Positions 39,634 through 53,300 of a stretch of 64,000 bases of DNA are shown piece after piece. Numbering within the stretch: position 1 is the first letter of the stretch; the number at the start of each line of letters is the position of its first letter. The stretch is from NCBI GenBank assembly GCA_016946835.1, contig JACVTC010000012.1:1667501-1731500 (forward strand), given 5' to 3'. Origin of the DNA: Neocallimastix lanati (nom. inval.) (Eukaryota > Neocallimastigomycota > Neocallimastigomycetes > Neocallimastigales > Neocallimastigaceae). Both the position numbers and the translations under genes were made by a program. The notes beneath the pieces were generated by a model that saw only the letters and a program-made list of their open reading frames with translations, was not told the origin of the DNA and did no database searches.

Positions 39634-42600
39634 TTAACCTCTCTTATTAAATAATTTAGAGTGACTCCATTTCTTTTCACCACCAGAGTTGCTTTCAGAT
39701 CTTTCCATGTCAAAACCACCATTTGTTCTTCTACCAGAGTTGGAACTACCAGATCTACCCATGTTAAAGGCAGCTGGTGCCTTATTACCTCTCATACTAC
39801 CTTGTCTTCCAGATCCAGAATTACTACCAGATCTACCCATATTACGGTCATCAAATTTTCCACTACCAGCACGCATTCTGCTATTTCTAGCACTCTTTCT
39901 GCTGGAGAAGGCGGTAGTCCAACCTTCATCATCGTTTTGTTGAGCTGGAGATTGAGCTTGAGCCATACGTTGGGATGGTGGAACATACTTCTCACCAGAA
40001 GATGATGATCTTTCAGCGAGAACTCTTGGTCTCCAAACATTATTACTAGTAGCCATTTCTTTTTCTCTCATCATCTTTTGTTCAGCACGAAGTTCAGCTT
40101 CTCTTTGTTTTTCAGTTTGAATATCCAATAACCTTCTTTCTTCAGCTTCTCTTTGTTCTTTTTCCTTTCTTTCACGTTCCTTTCTATCTTCCTCTTCAAT
40201 TCTTTTTCTTTCAATTTCTTCAAGTTGTCTTCTACTTTCTTCTTCCCTAAGTTTCTTTCTCTTTTCATCAATTTTTCTAATTCTGTAACTTTCCTTTCTG
40301 AAAAGCATAGCTTGTTCATATTCTTTTTCGGCTTCGGCTCTGATCAATTCGGTACGACGTTTAATAATAATATCCTTGTACTTTTTGTAATCATCTAACA
40401 TTCTTACCATACTCTTCTTTAATTTCATACCTTCTTCATGTTTAACCTTAGCGACCTCAAGTTGACGTTTACATAAAGCAACGTAATTAGCACGGTCAGT
40501 TTTCTTTTGTTCTTCATAATCTTTCTTTAATAATGGAATTTCTTCAATACGATAAGCTCTGTCAGTGTAATCAAGACGTTTAGTAAGTTGTTCAATTTTT
40601 CTTTGCTTTTCACGTTTTTCTTCTTCAACTTGCTTGATCTGAAGTTCCTTTAATTTGGCAGTATCAAGATTTTCAAGATCTTCTGGCTTAATATTAAGGT
40701 TCTTTTGCTTGGCTTCTTCAGCAAGTTTCTCGGCAAGTCTCTTGGCTTCAGCTTTTTCATTTTCAATACGTAATTTATTAAGACGATCTTCTTCTTTCTT
40801 CTTTGCTTCTTCAAGAAGTTTAGCCTTCTTAGCTTCTTCTTCTTGCTTCTTCTTAGCAGCACGCTTCATTTGTTCTTCCTCTTCACGTTGAGTGTTTTCC
40901 TGTTCCTTATATTCTTTCTTCTTTTCAATTATCTTAATACGCTCGTTAATAATATTCTTTTCCTTTTGAAGATTTTCGAGAGCTTGATTAATTGTAATTT
41001 CTTTACTTTCTCTCTTAATATCAACAGTTTCAGGATTAATTAATAAAATAACAGTTTGAAGACGTTTAGCTAATCTAGCTAATTGCATACGCATTTGTTC
41101 TGATGGTAAAGATTGAAGTCTTGGACCTTCTGATATAGAACCCTTACTGGAAATGAATGGATCATTTCCAAAGGTTAGACTTTGGTTTTCATGGTTAATA
41201 CGAATATTTAATTCACCTTTCTTACAACCATTCATAATAAATTTTTCAATCGCAAATGAATCATAAGCATTGTCTTTAAAAGCAATTAAATTAACTACAG
41301 TATTAATCTTAATAGTAGTATAAATTTGAGATAATTGTTGTAATAATCTAGTTAAAATTACATTATATAATGGTTGAATGTATTTGTTAAGGTCTTCATT
41401 AACAGATAACTTTTCAATAATTGGCTTAATCTTCTTACCAAAGGATAATGGGTGGAACTGAACTTCTAAAATATTATAAAGTTCCTTTAATTCATTAGAT
41501 ACATGAGATAAAACGTTCTTCTCCAGAGCTTCTCTAATAAGAATTTCTCGTGTTGGAACAGTATTTACTCTAAGTAAATTGCAAAGTCTTTGAAGTTTTG
41601 ACCTATCATCAATGTCATTATGAGTCTTTGCAGTAGTTATAATCGGAATAGCCAAAGCAGACATCAAAACAACAGAAGCCATTTTACCAAGTTCTTCTTC
41701 AGTAATATTTTCTCTACGTCTATTTAATGTAAAGTATTTACTCCAGGCAGCAGCATGGAATAAATAGTTTTCACTAACAAGAAAAACTTTAGCTAATTTT
41801 TCATAGTAGTTAATTAACATTTCATCCTTTGGTGCCTTCTTGGAAAGATCTAATAAATTATAAATGTCTTCAACAGTTTTGTATGCTTCTTGCCAAAATT
41901 CTAATTCTGCAGCAACGTTCAATTGAATGAAACGAGCTTCTAAATGACGCTTTAAGGTATCTTCCTTGTTTAAATCAATAGAATTTGGTTGATTAGAGTA
42001 TTTTAATGTAGTTTGTAAATGAAGACGAAGGGAATCACATAAACGATGAAATTCGTTTTTACGTTGATACTTTAAACAGAAATCAAATGCTTGCTTTACA
42101 ACTTCTTGATATAAATCTTCTAAACGAGAATTGTTTCTTAAAATATCTAAAGCAGTGCGATAAGCTTCCCAAAGGAACTTTAACCATGGAGTAACAACTT
42201 CTCTATTTGTTCTATCTTTACTAACTTCACTACTGACAGAACTTAATAGAATTGATTCAGGAGTTTCTGAAGCTTCGAGATCTTCAATTGAATTTAAATT
42301 AATCTTATCAGCCTTAGCTTGCGCTTTTTCAAGTTCTTCCTCTGATAATTTAATGAATGAATCAATATTTTTCTATATAATTATTTAATATATTTTCGAG
42401 TTTTAATTAATTTTTATTTTTTTCGCTTTAAAAATAATATTTCTATCTTTACTTTTTTAAATTTTTAAAATTATTATATTTTATTATTTACTATATATTT
42501 CAATTCTATTAATTTAAAAAAATACGATCTATTCTTACCTTAATACTATCAACACATCTCTTAATATTAATATCATTTCCTTGAATTAAACAAATGTTCT

Positions 42601-43302
42601 TAAATTGATGAAGTGCTTCCTTAGCCATCTTACCTTTTCTTAATTGAACAGCAAGTTCAACAAATTTTTCAACAATTGGTTCTAATACGACAAGAGAAAT
42701 AATACGATTTTTCTTGGCCATAATAACATCATATAATGACTGAAGAGCTGTTTCTTCTTGCTTAGCACGTATGAGTTCTTTAAATGTCAATAACATAATT
42801 ATATATAATTAATATTTTGATATATTTTAATAAATTTATAAATTTACAAAAAAAAAAAAAAAAATAATAATCTTTCTTATACTATATTTACTTTAAATCT
42901 AATTTATAATAATATATAATTAAAATGTAAACAAACAATTAATTAATATATATAACTAATTATCTTTTAAATAATTTATAATTCATTAATATTTTAATAA
43001 ATACTATATATTTTTCTTTAAATCAATAAAAAATATTACTTATAATCCAATTTATATGAAATTATTTGTTAATATATAATTATAAAAAAAAAGTATATTG
43101 GACATTATAAAATGTGTATAGTTATTAAAATATTAAATATTAAACAAAAATGACTTATTTCCAAAATTTTTCCATTTCTTCTCTTGTTCACACATTTCTT
43201 TAAAATCTTTATATTTTTAATTTATTTATTCATTTATTTATTTAAGATTTTACCTTCAGCTCTTTTGAGAGCATTTTCTGGTCTTTGATAATATTGAACC
43301 AT
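39634..43302 (-). CDS. eIF3a: Translation initiation factor eIF3 subunit a, 3 exons
   Basis: Exons 43302-43254, 42777-42539 and 42372-39634 join in phase to give 1008 aa. The start MVQYYQRPENALKRA matches the conserved eIF3a N-terminus (fungal name TIF32/RPG1), and the next exon (LQSLYDVIMAKK, YKN-like FKNICLIQG) continues it. eIF3a is the scaffold of the eIF3 complex, which recruits the 43S complex to mRNA in the cytoplasm. The N-terminal half is alpha-helical and ends in a PCI domain (about residues 320-500). From about 560 to 870 it is a long charged Lys/Glu/Arg coiled coil, followed by a Gly/Ser/Arg-rich tail with repeated MGRSGS/MERSES motifs. Length is typical for fungi. Codon use is richer in G/C third positions than in neighbours, as expected for a highly expressed gene. 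Family assignment is secure. Confidence 0.95.
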
Positions 43303-44108
43303 TTTATACAAAATTTGATTATATTGCTAAAATAAAAAAATTACAATAATAAATAAAAAAAAAATATAGCAAATTGCTCTGATCCTCCTTTATTATTATT
43401 TTCTAATATTTTCTTATCGTTTATTTTACTGAAGGATCTCTATAAAATTAATTAATAAGAGCTTTGAACTGTTATTGATTATATATATACTAGTTCGCTC
43501 AATTATAAGTGCAAAAAAAAAAAAAAAAATATTCTGGAAATTTTTATAAATTTAATAAATAATAATGGCTGATTGATATTAAAATATTATTGGTTATTAT
43601 CTGTATTCCATCCAAATATTACATTTTATATATATTAAAATAATTTTAATAATGAAATTATTAGAATAATTAAAAAAATATGTACATTAAAATACGTTAT
43701 ATATAATTTAATATTATATATAAAACAATTATAATATTTCAATAATATTTTATTGATATAAAATTAATTATAATACATTACATTATACTAATAAAAATTA
43801 ATATTTCTATTAATTAAATTTATTTATTTATTTATTTATTTATCTATTTATTATTATATATCGTTATTATCAACTATTTCTACTGTTAATAGAAAATTTT
43901 GTTAAATTTTATTATAGCAAAGAATAAAATTTTAATTATTTTTTGCCAATCATAAATTAAATAATTTAATATAATTAAAATTTACTTTTATTATGATGTA
44001 TATAAATTTAATTTAATTATAAAAATTTATTATTAAAAATTAATTTTTTTTCTTATTTTAAATAAATTTAAAAAATAATTGTAAAATTAATTTATATAAT
44101 AAATATAA
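43303..44108. promoter_or_regulatory. Divergent intergenic region between eIF3a and PUF60
   Basis: About 806 bp separate the two start codons, which face away from each other, so both promoters must lie here. The sequence is AT-rich. A less AT-rich segment near 43375-43445 (GCTCTGATCCTCC) stands out, but I recognise no factor site. Confidence 0.5.
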
Positions 44109-44560
44109 ATGGAAGGAATAGAAAATAAAGATAATTCAACAGATAATGCTGTTATTGAAGATAAAAGTAAAATTCGTAAGAGAAATGGTTGGGATGAGGA
44201 AAAAGGTAATAATAATGTTTGATTGTTTCTAAATTAAAATTATTTAATAATTATTTCAAATATATTAATGTTTTTTGTTTTATGTTGTAATGATTATTTG
44301 ACTAATATTAAAAAAAAAAAAAAAAAATTAAAAAAAAATTAAATAATTAATGAAACAATTAGAGGATCCAGCTAAAAGGAAAAAATATGATGTAAATTTA
44401 ATTTTAAAAATACTTAAAATATATAATTAATAAAATATATTTCTTTTACTATTTTATTAAATTATAATTTATTTATTCATTTATTCATTTATCTATTTAT
44501 CTATTTATTAATTTATTAATTAATTTATTAATTAATTTATTTATTTATTAATTTATTAAT

Positions 44561-44597
<37 letters not shown>

Positions 44598-46719
44598 AAT
44601 ATTTATATATATATCATAACATATAATATATAAAGGATAGTACATTAACAGAAAATCAAAAAATGCGTTTAGAACAAGCAAGAGCATATATTGATATACA
44701 GAATAATAAAGTATTTATTGAATGTTTTTTAAACAAATTTCATATAAAAAATTATAATCAAGTGATATGAAATTATAATCTAAAATTTATTAAAATATAT
44801 TTATATGTTATGTATTGTACTTCTAAAGTACAAAGAAGATCCCCAAAGTATAATTAATTCTACACTTTCAACAACATTTAATAAAGATAACACCGGAAAT
44901 GAAGCTAGAACACTTTCAATTTTATGTAGAATATATGTTGGTTCTATTTTCTATGATCTAACAGAAGCTAATATTAGAAGTGTATTTGCTCCATATGGTA
45001 GTATAAAATCTATTAACTTAAAAATTGATCCTTCAACAGGAAAGCATAATGGTTATTGTTTTATAGATTATGATTTACCAGAAGCTGCTTTTCTCGCTGT
45101 AGAAAAAATGAATGGAGCTGACTTTGGTGGAAGGTAAATTTTATTATAGTTTAATTCTAATTTTAATTTTGTTAAATTTTAAATATATCAATAAATAAAA
45201 ATTAACACTAATAATAATAATAATAACAAAAAAAAAAAAAAAAAAAAAAAAAAAAGAAAATTAAAAGTTGGTAGACCATTTAACTTTGATATAAATCTTT
45301 TACAAACATTACCAAAGCCCTCTCCAACAAGAATATATATTGCAAATGTAAATGAATATTTAACAGAAGAAAATTTAACAAGTCTGTTTACTCCTTTTGG
45401 AGAAATTGAGCAATGCTCATTAATTGTATGTTATTGCAATATTTTAAATACATAAATGTATATTAAAATAATAAAAATAACAAAATAAAATGATATATTT
45501 GAATAAAAAATAATTAACTAAAAGATTTTCAAAATTAATATATTGTAAAATATAAATTATGTAGCCAGATCCAATAACAAGAAAACATAAAAACTGCGGG
45601 TATGTATTAAAAAACCAATCTTATTAAAATTTATCAAAAGATTATTATTTATATTAAAATATTACAATTTGTTTATTATAGTTTTATTGAATTTAAAAAT
45701 GAAGATAATGCAACATCGGCCGTTCTTAATATGAATGGTTTTGTTATTGGAGATCAAGCATTCCAAGTAAGAAAGAGTATAATTGGAGGGCCTATGCCAG
45801 AAGGAATGAAGGCTTTAAATAAAATGCCAAATCTCTCAGCTAATATTCCAGCTGATGTATGGGAAACTGCAAATTCAATTAATAGTAATATAGGTAATTG
45901 ACTTAAAAGTATAAATTTATATATTTAATAATGATAAAAGAAAAGAATGATAAAAATAATAAAAATAATAAATTTTATTGATTATATGTATAATTTATTT
46001 TATTATTTTTTTTCCCTTATATACTATAATAATTTTTATATTATATATATATATATTAATATATATTAAATAGCGGCTGCTCCTAATAAAAATAATACTG
46101 TTAACCCAGTTGAACCACATCCAGAAATAGAAAAAATCAATAAACAAGAAGAAAATGTATCATTAGAAGAAAATATGTCTATTAGTGCTAGTCAAAGACT
46201 TTCAATAATGCAGAAATTATTAGCTAGACCTGATAAGGAAAGTACAGTTGTGTTATTGGAAAATATGGTAACAGCAGACGAAATTGATGAAGATTTACAA
46301 TCAGAAATTACATCAGAATGTAGTAAATATGGTGAAGTTGTTAAAGTTGTTGTTTGGATTGTTCCAGAATCACCTTCAGATGAAGTCAGAATCTTCATTC
46401 AATTTAATTCTACTGAAGGTATGATACAATTGATTTTTTAAAATGATAACTAATACAAAAAATAAAAATATATCTTTTATATTTAATATTTTTATATATA
46501 AAATTTAATATTTAAATTTTCATTTTTTTTATTTTTATTTATTTATTTATTACAATTATTTTTTTTTTTAAAAAAAATGTATTTATATATATATATATTA
46601 AATAAAAAGCTGCAGCAAAAGCTAATACAGAATTAGACAGTAGATATTTTGGAGGAAGACAATTAAAAGCAAAATTATATGACTTAGAAAAATTCAATGA
46701 AAAAGACTATGCCCAATAA
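44109..46719 (+). CDS. PUF60: PUF60-type splicing factor (two RRMs plus UHM), 9 exons
   Basis: Exons 44109-44205, 44363-44391, 44636-44710, 44829-45133, 45257-45425, 45565-45599, 45682-45893, 46074-46418 and 46610-46719 match in phase and encode 458 aa. The N-terminus has a basic RKRNGWDEE stretch. RRM1 is at about 101-176 (RNP2 RIYVGSI, RNP1 NGYCFIDY), RRM2 at 194-272 (RIYIANV, KNCGFIEF), and a C-terminal U2AF-homology motif at 364-453 with the characteristic R-x-F (DSRYF). The order RRM-RRM-UHM and the phrases GSIKSI, KVGRP and PEAA are those of PUF60/FIR, which binds poly-U 3' splice-site tracts and helps recruit U2 snRNP in the nucleus. That function fits a genome whose introns are almost entirely A/T. 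Introns are 42-190 nt except where homopolymers extend them. Confidence 0.93.
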
Positions 46720-47419
46720 TTAATGAAAATTCAGTACTACATAAGAATTGAAGAATTATTAATATAATAATATATTTTAAAAGAACGAAGAATACATTAA
46801 TTATTTTTATATTTCATAATATTCTCTTCTTATTATATTATTTTATATTTATATAATCATTTGATTTTATATATATATTATATTTTATTTTATATATATA
46901 TATATTTTAATTTTATATATATAAATATCTAAATATAAAAACATTTTTTATTTGTAATATCAATTTATTTCATAAGCCAATATTCAGTTTATAAAAAATA
47001 TTTATTATAAAATAAAAAAAAGTAAAATAAAAAGTTATAATCTTAATAATGATTGTATCATATGTATTAATAAATAAGAGTAATTACCAAAATTTTATAT
47101 ATTTATATTATAATATATTTATAAATATTTAAAGGTATATTATTATAATATTCTATTAACCCTTTTATTATTTATTTATTTATTTTCTATTATTACTATT
47201 TTTTTTTTTTATTTAAATTTTTATTTATTATATTATATAATAATTATTTATGATATGATATATTTTATATTTATAAATTATTATTATTTATTACAATCTA
47301 TCAATGCTAAAATAATAACAGTTACTATTTTTCATAACTAAAGTCATCATTTTATATCATTTTATATCATATTTTATATACATTATAATATTATATATAT
47401 ATATAATTCTATTGAATTC

Positions 47420-47458
<39 letters not shown>

Positions 47459-47645
47459 TTTATTATTATATAATGTATTATTCTATATTTATTATTTATT
47501 TCTGAAATTTTCAAATATATATATATTAATATAATTTAATGAATTTGATATATAATTAATATATATAAAATATATAAAATATATATGATATGATACTTTT
47601 TTTCCTTTTTTTATCAGTAATGGATCCCACGTTATATTTTTTTCT

Positions 47646-47723
<78 letters not shown>

Positions 47724-49697
47724 ACATCATGTATATTATAATTCTTTTCTTTTCATTTTTGTTATTATTATTATTATTATTAAGTATATATATTATAATT
47801 AACATTGTATATATATTCTATGCTACAATTTTTATATAAAAAACGCATTCATGAAATAATAATATTATAAACGTATAATACGGTAAATATTCATAAAACA
47901 TAAATTATTTTTATTATGAATTCTAATATTTTTTTTCATAAATAAAGCAATTCGTTGAATTTTGTTTTATTTATAATATTATATAATATATATTAATATA
48001 ATTCAAAATGTTACTTCATATATTTGAAGGATATAATAAATAAAAGGTCAAAAAATTTTGATTTAAATTTTTAATAATAAATCAAATAAAAATTCCTTTT
48101 TTTGTTTTATTTTTTATTATTATTTGTTATTCGAAATTAATTTGGAGTATGTGTAGAATTATTTTAATTTTTTTTTATTAAATTTCTAAATATTGTAGGT
48201 TGATTTGTTTAAAATATTTTTACGAAATTAAAAATTACAAAGTTTTAAAAATAAAAAATGATAAAGAGAAAAAAAAATAAAATAAAATAAAATAAAATAA
48301 TAAAATTTTTTAATTTTAATTTATAAAAATTTATATATATTTATACAATATATATATAATTTTATACAATACAAGAGGTGATTGTAAAAATCTATGCATC
48401 ACACAATTGGTGTTTTGGTATAATTTCCTTAATGTTTAGAACTTGTTCTTTGAGGAAACCACATACTTGGTTATTTTATGTAATTACCTTACACAAACAT
48501 ATTTACATCTTTGTTTCTCTTATTTGTTAACTTTGAAGATGGCTATTTGATTTATTCAGTAATAGCTTTATTTTTTGTATATTTTTAAATATTTCTTTAT
48601 ATATTTTTTTATTTAATTGTATATATATATTATCTTATAAACCTAAAAATATATATATTTTAGCTTTATAATACAAGTATTTTATTATATACATTATATT
48701 TACTTTTTTTTTTTTTTTATTTCATTTCATTTTTTTTATATATATACACATATATATATTTCTTATTTTATTTTATCTATGTCTTCTATATCACTGTCTT
48801 TTTTATCTTTTTTATTTTGGCTATCCTAATATATTTTCTTTTTTTTTTTTTTTATCAAATTTTAGTTATCCCGTTATTAATACTTTGTTTTCTTAGTGAT
48901 AAAATTGTCTATTTTATAAAATAAAGTAAATAAAAATAAAAAAAGAATAAAATAAAATAAATAAAAAAAAAATTTAATTATTATATATTGAAACAACAAA
49001 TTTTTATCAACTTTTATCAATTATATTCAGTGAATTTAGATATTTAATTAATCAACTATCACTATTTTTGAAACAATCAATATGAACTAATACGAATATT
49101 ATCGAATCTTTAGTAGCTCACGTTACTTTAACAATATTGAAAATAATTATTACATGATATTCATTCATTATCTTTAAAGATTGGTCAGTAAACTTTAATG
49201 TAATAAATTTAAACACTAAATCTTAATTTTACCTTCTTTTTTCTTTTAGTAAAAAATATTCACTATTTCATGGCTCCTATTTTGCTATTAAAGTTAAAGC
49301 TCTTAATCAACACACACTAATTAGTTTCAATTTTTTTTTTTTTTTTATGAAATTTGAATAAATGGTAATATTAATTTTTTTTCCAAATGCAAAAAAAAAA
49401 AAAAAAAAAAAAATGAAAATTATATATTTATATATATATTTATTAATGTCATAATCATACTATTTTAATGATATAAATCATAACTTTTTGATTTTATAAA
49501 TTACACTTATTATAAAGTGACATTTCTTTATACAATTAATGTTAAAAAAAAATTTTTTTTTTTACGATATGAATTATATTTACAAAAGGTAACAATTATA
49601 TATACATTTAAATCTGAATCAGTAATATTAAAAATTTTGAATTCGGTCATAACGTAAAATAAAGAATAAAGAAATAATATAATAAATCTTTTTTATT

Positions 49698-49745
<48 letters not shown>

Positions 49746-50201
49746 TATTTTATTTTATTTTATTTTGTCTTATTTTTTAATTAATTTTATTTTATTTTAT
49801 TTAAAATATTTTAACTATATAAATGTATTTATATAAAATATATAATTTATAAATATTTAAGGAATAAGAGAACTTATGACAATTTATGTTAATATATAAA
49901 TCACTAAATTTTATAATTTATATATTAAAAACAACTTTTATTATATATATATATAAATACTGTTAATATAAATATAAAAATTCAATAATTTAATTATTAA
50001 TACTTAATATTTATGAGAGATATATACAACAGAAACATTAATTATATAAAATTAAAGTTCTTAATAAATTTTTATTTTTGTTTTGAAATAATATGTTCTA
50101 AAATTTCGTTTAATATATGAATATTTTTTGTTTTATATCATTTATTTATGTTAATTTATTTATTTATTTTTGGTTTTTTGGTTTTTTGGTTTTCGATTTT
50201 C

Positions 50202-50272
<71 letters not shown>

Positions 50273-50318
50273 TTGTTTTGCTTTGTTTTGCTTTATTTTG
50301 TTTATTTAAAATAATCTA

Positions 50319-50361
<43 letters not shown>

Positions 50362-50386
50362 ATTAATATACTGAAATTAATTATTC
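46720..50386. other. Intergenic, between convergent genes
   Basis: There are no supported genes. The region has T runs at 47421-47456 and 49702-49743, and a run of about 66 T at 50205-50269 followed by CTTTG repeats and a second T run at 50321-50357. Segments at 48370-48540 and 49060-49330 are somewhat less AT-rich, but I see no open frame there. Confidence 0.55.
50205..50270. repeat. Very long T homopolymer with TTTGC tail
   Basis: About 66 consecutive T are followed by (CTTTGTTTTG)-like repeats. The tract lies just 3' of the ATPase-like gene on the opposite strand. Confidence 0.9.
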
Positions 50387-53300
50387 TTAAAAATTAACTT
50401 TCTTTAATTTATTAGAACGATAACAATGTATAATAATATTTAAGACTAAGTTAATGAGAATCCATAATGGATTTAACCAAGTATATGGATAAAGGAATCC
50501 AGTTGCAACTGGTATTAATAGAATTTGAAGTAACAAAATGTAAATGATAGTGGTATACGAATAGTTAATTATAAATTTAGTTAAATGTAATAATTTATTT
50601 ATGCATTGTACATCTTGGTAAATAGTAGTTATCACGGATGAATCCAAAGATATATCATTCAAAATACCTAAGCATAAACTATTTTAATAATTATATTAAT
50701 AAAATTAATTATCATATTATAAGTAAGATAAAATAATAATAAAAATAAAATTAATGATTGAATTAAATATTCCATTCTATATAATAAAATAAATAATTAA
50801 AAAATTATAATAATATAAAAAAAAAAAAAAAAAAAAAAATAAAATAAATAAATAAACTACCCAATGTCTGCAGTTGAGAAAACATCAGAATCATTAATAT
50901 CATTACCAATATAAGCAACTATATTTTTATTTATTTCATTATTTTGATTAATGAGATGATCATTATCCTTATTTTCTTCTGTTTCAACTTTAATTTCCAC
51001 ACCATTATTAAATTTAGATTCGGTTTGAGTACTATTTTCAGTTATTAATGTATCACGAGACATTGAAGGAATTGGTGCAATAACATTATAGTTTGAAAAA
51101 ATATTACTTGAGCCATGTGGATTAAATGGATCAATATTGTTAGTATCCTCTTTATAAATTCTGTAGTCATCTAATTCACGATCAAAATAACTGTTTGTTA
51201 ACTTAAAATCTGATTTAAATGATTGATTACTTTTTTGTTTATCAGTGTTACGAATATAGTTATTTTGGAGCCATTTAATTTTTTCTTGTTTTTCACTTGG
51301 TAATACATTATAAAGACAATGATTTTCATCAATTCCAATTTGTTTTGCCGTACTAACAGTGGAAGCTTCATTATCATTAGAAAGAAGCCATGGTTCGATA
51401 TGATATTGCTCTTTTAAGCATTGTATTAATGGCTTTGTACCATCACGTACATTATCATGAATTCCTAACATACCAACAATAACTTTATTAATTGCAAAAT
51501 AAAGAATAGAATAGCCACGTTCGGTCCAAATAGTAAGACGAGTTTGATCCATAGAAAATAAACATTTTTGTTTTATCATCCATTTTTCACAACCCATACA
51601 TATATCTAGAGGATCACTATTAAGATTTTTAGATGATTTAATTTTTGCAATAATATTATAACCTTCAGTTTCGTGATAATAAACAATATTCCAAGATGAA
51701 CTTAGTATTTTACTTGGAAGAGACATTTCAACCTTCTTAAGATAGTTTTTAATACATTTAGCATAAATATTGGTTGAACAACGTTGGAGTGACTTTAATA
51801 TCTCATAAAATACTTCATCCGACCCATAACGATTAAAATTTTTATCAATAACTGTTTCAATAATACTAGGATTACCATTTGTAATAACTTGATCCTTATT
51901 AAAAACAACAATATCTAATAAATTTAATTTCTTAAATGTAAGTGCATTATCCTTAATCAATATTCCATATTTCATAGCAATTTTTGATGCATTAGATATT
52001 GCAATTGGGAAGGCAAATTCAATTGTGTAAGGACACGCAATAACTAAAACACTAACAGCAAAAATTATTCCAAATTCAATTTGATAATTATCCTTAAGAG
52101 ATTGCTCATTAATAGCTTGACCATCAACATGAATTTTTCCAAAAGTCCAAATTACTAACGTAAAAACAGAAATAATAATACTAATTGGAACAAGATATCT
52201 ATAAATACAATCTGTAAAGATATGGAATGAACTCTTTGAAAGTTGAACATCTTCAATAAAATTAATCATAGAATAAAAAGTACAATCATTAGATGCATCT
52301 AAAATTTTAACATAAATAGAGGATTCTTTATTCATGGTACCAGATATAACACGATCCATTACCGTTTTTGTAATTAGTTTTGTATTACCACAAATCATTG
52401 ATTCATCTAATTTTGTTCTTCCATAAACAATAGATCCATTATAAGGTATTCTATTTCCTGGTAAAATCTTTATTATATCACCTTCCTTTAAACTGTTAAC
52501 ATCAACAATAGATTCGATCCATTCTGTTTTCAGTGTTTTTTCATTAATAGTATTACAGTTAGAAAGAGTTTTATCCAGCGGTGTTAAAAGAACAGCTTTT
52601 TTCATTTGTAAATGCATAAATTGTGAAATATTATTAATAGTATATTGTTTTGCAGAAAGTTCTAAAAGCTTTTTTACATAATAGCATGTAATTAATAATG
52701 AAGAAGTTCCATAATATTCATGATATATGTGAGGTTTTTCATATTTTACATCATTAGTATACATTTGAAGAAGACGAATAAATATTCCAATTGTTGAATA
52801 AATCCAAATAATCCATGTAGAAATACTTAAAATAACAATACGACTTATACGATGATTTTGTTTTTTATTACTTGAATGAATAGGGCATTGTGAATATTTA
52901 TCACTATATAAATGTGTTGAATCATCATTTAAACTTGGTAAACTAACATCATCATGTGAATAATAACATTCGCATTTATTAGATTTTATTATATTGAATG
53001 CAGTAGTATTAATTTCTTTACCATAATAAAATTGAACAGGAATAGAAAGAATTAAAGCAAATAAGCATTCTAAATGTAAATTCAAATTAACATATGAATT
53101 ATTTGAAATATAATTTATCCAACTAAATAAATATGGAGTAATAAAACTAAGAATAGTTAATATACAGCATATTCCAAAACATTTTTCCAGTTTTGAATTT
53201 AGAATTATATGTTTATCTATAACCCTTTTTGATTTTTTATCAATATTATTTTTTAATTCAATATAATTAGCTTGTGAATGATTATCCATTTCTAAATTAT

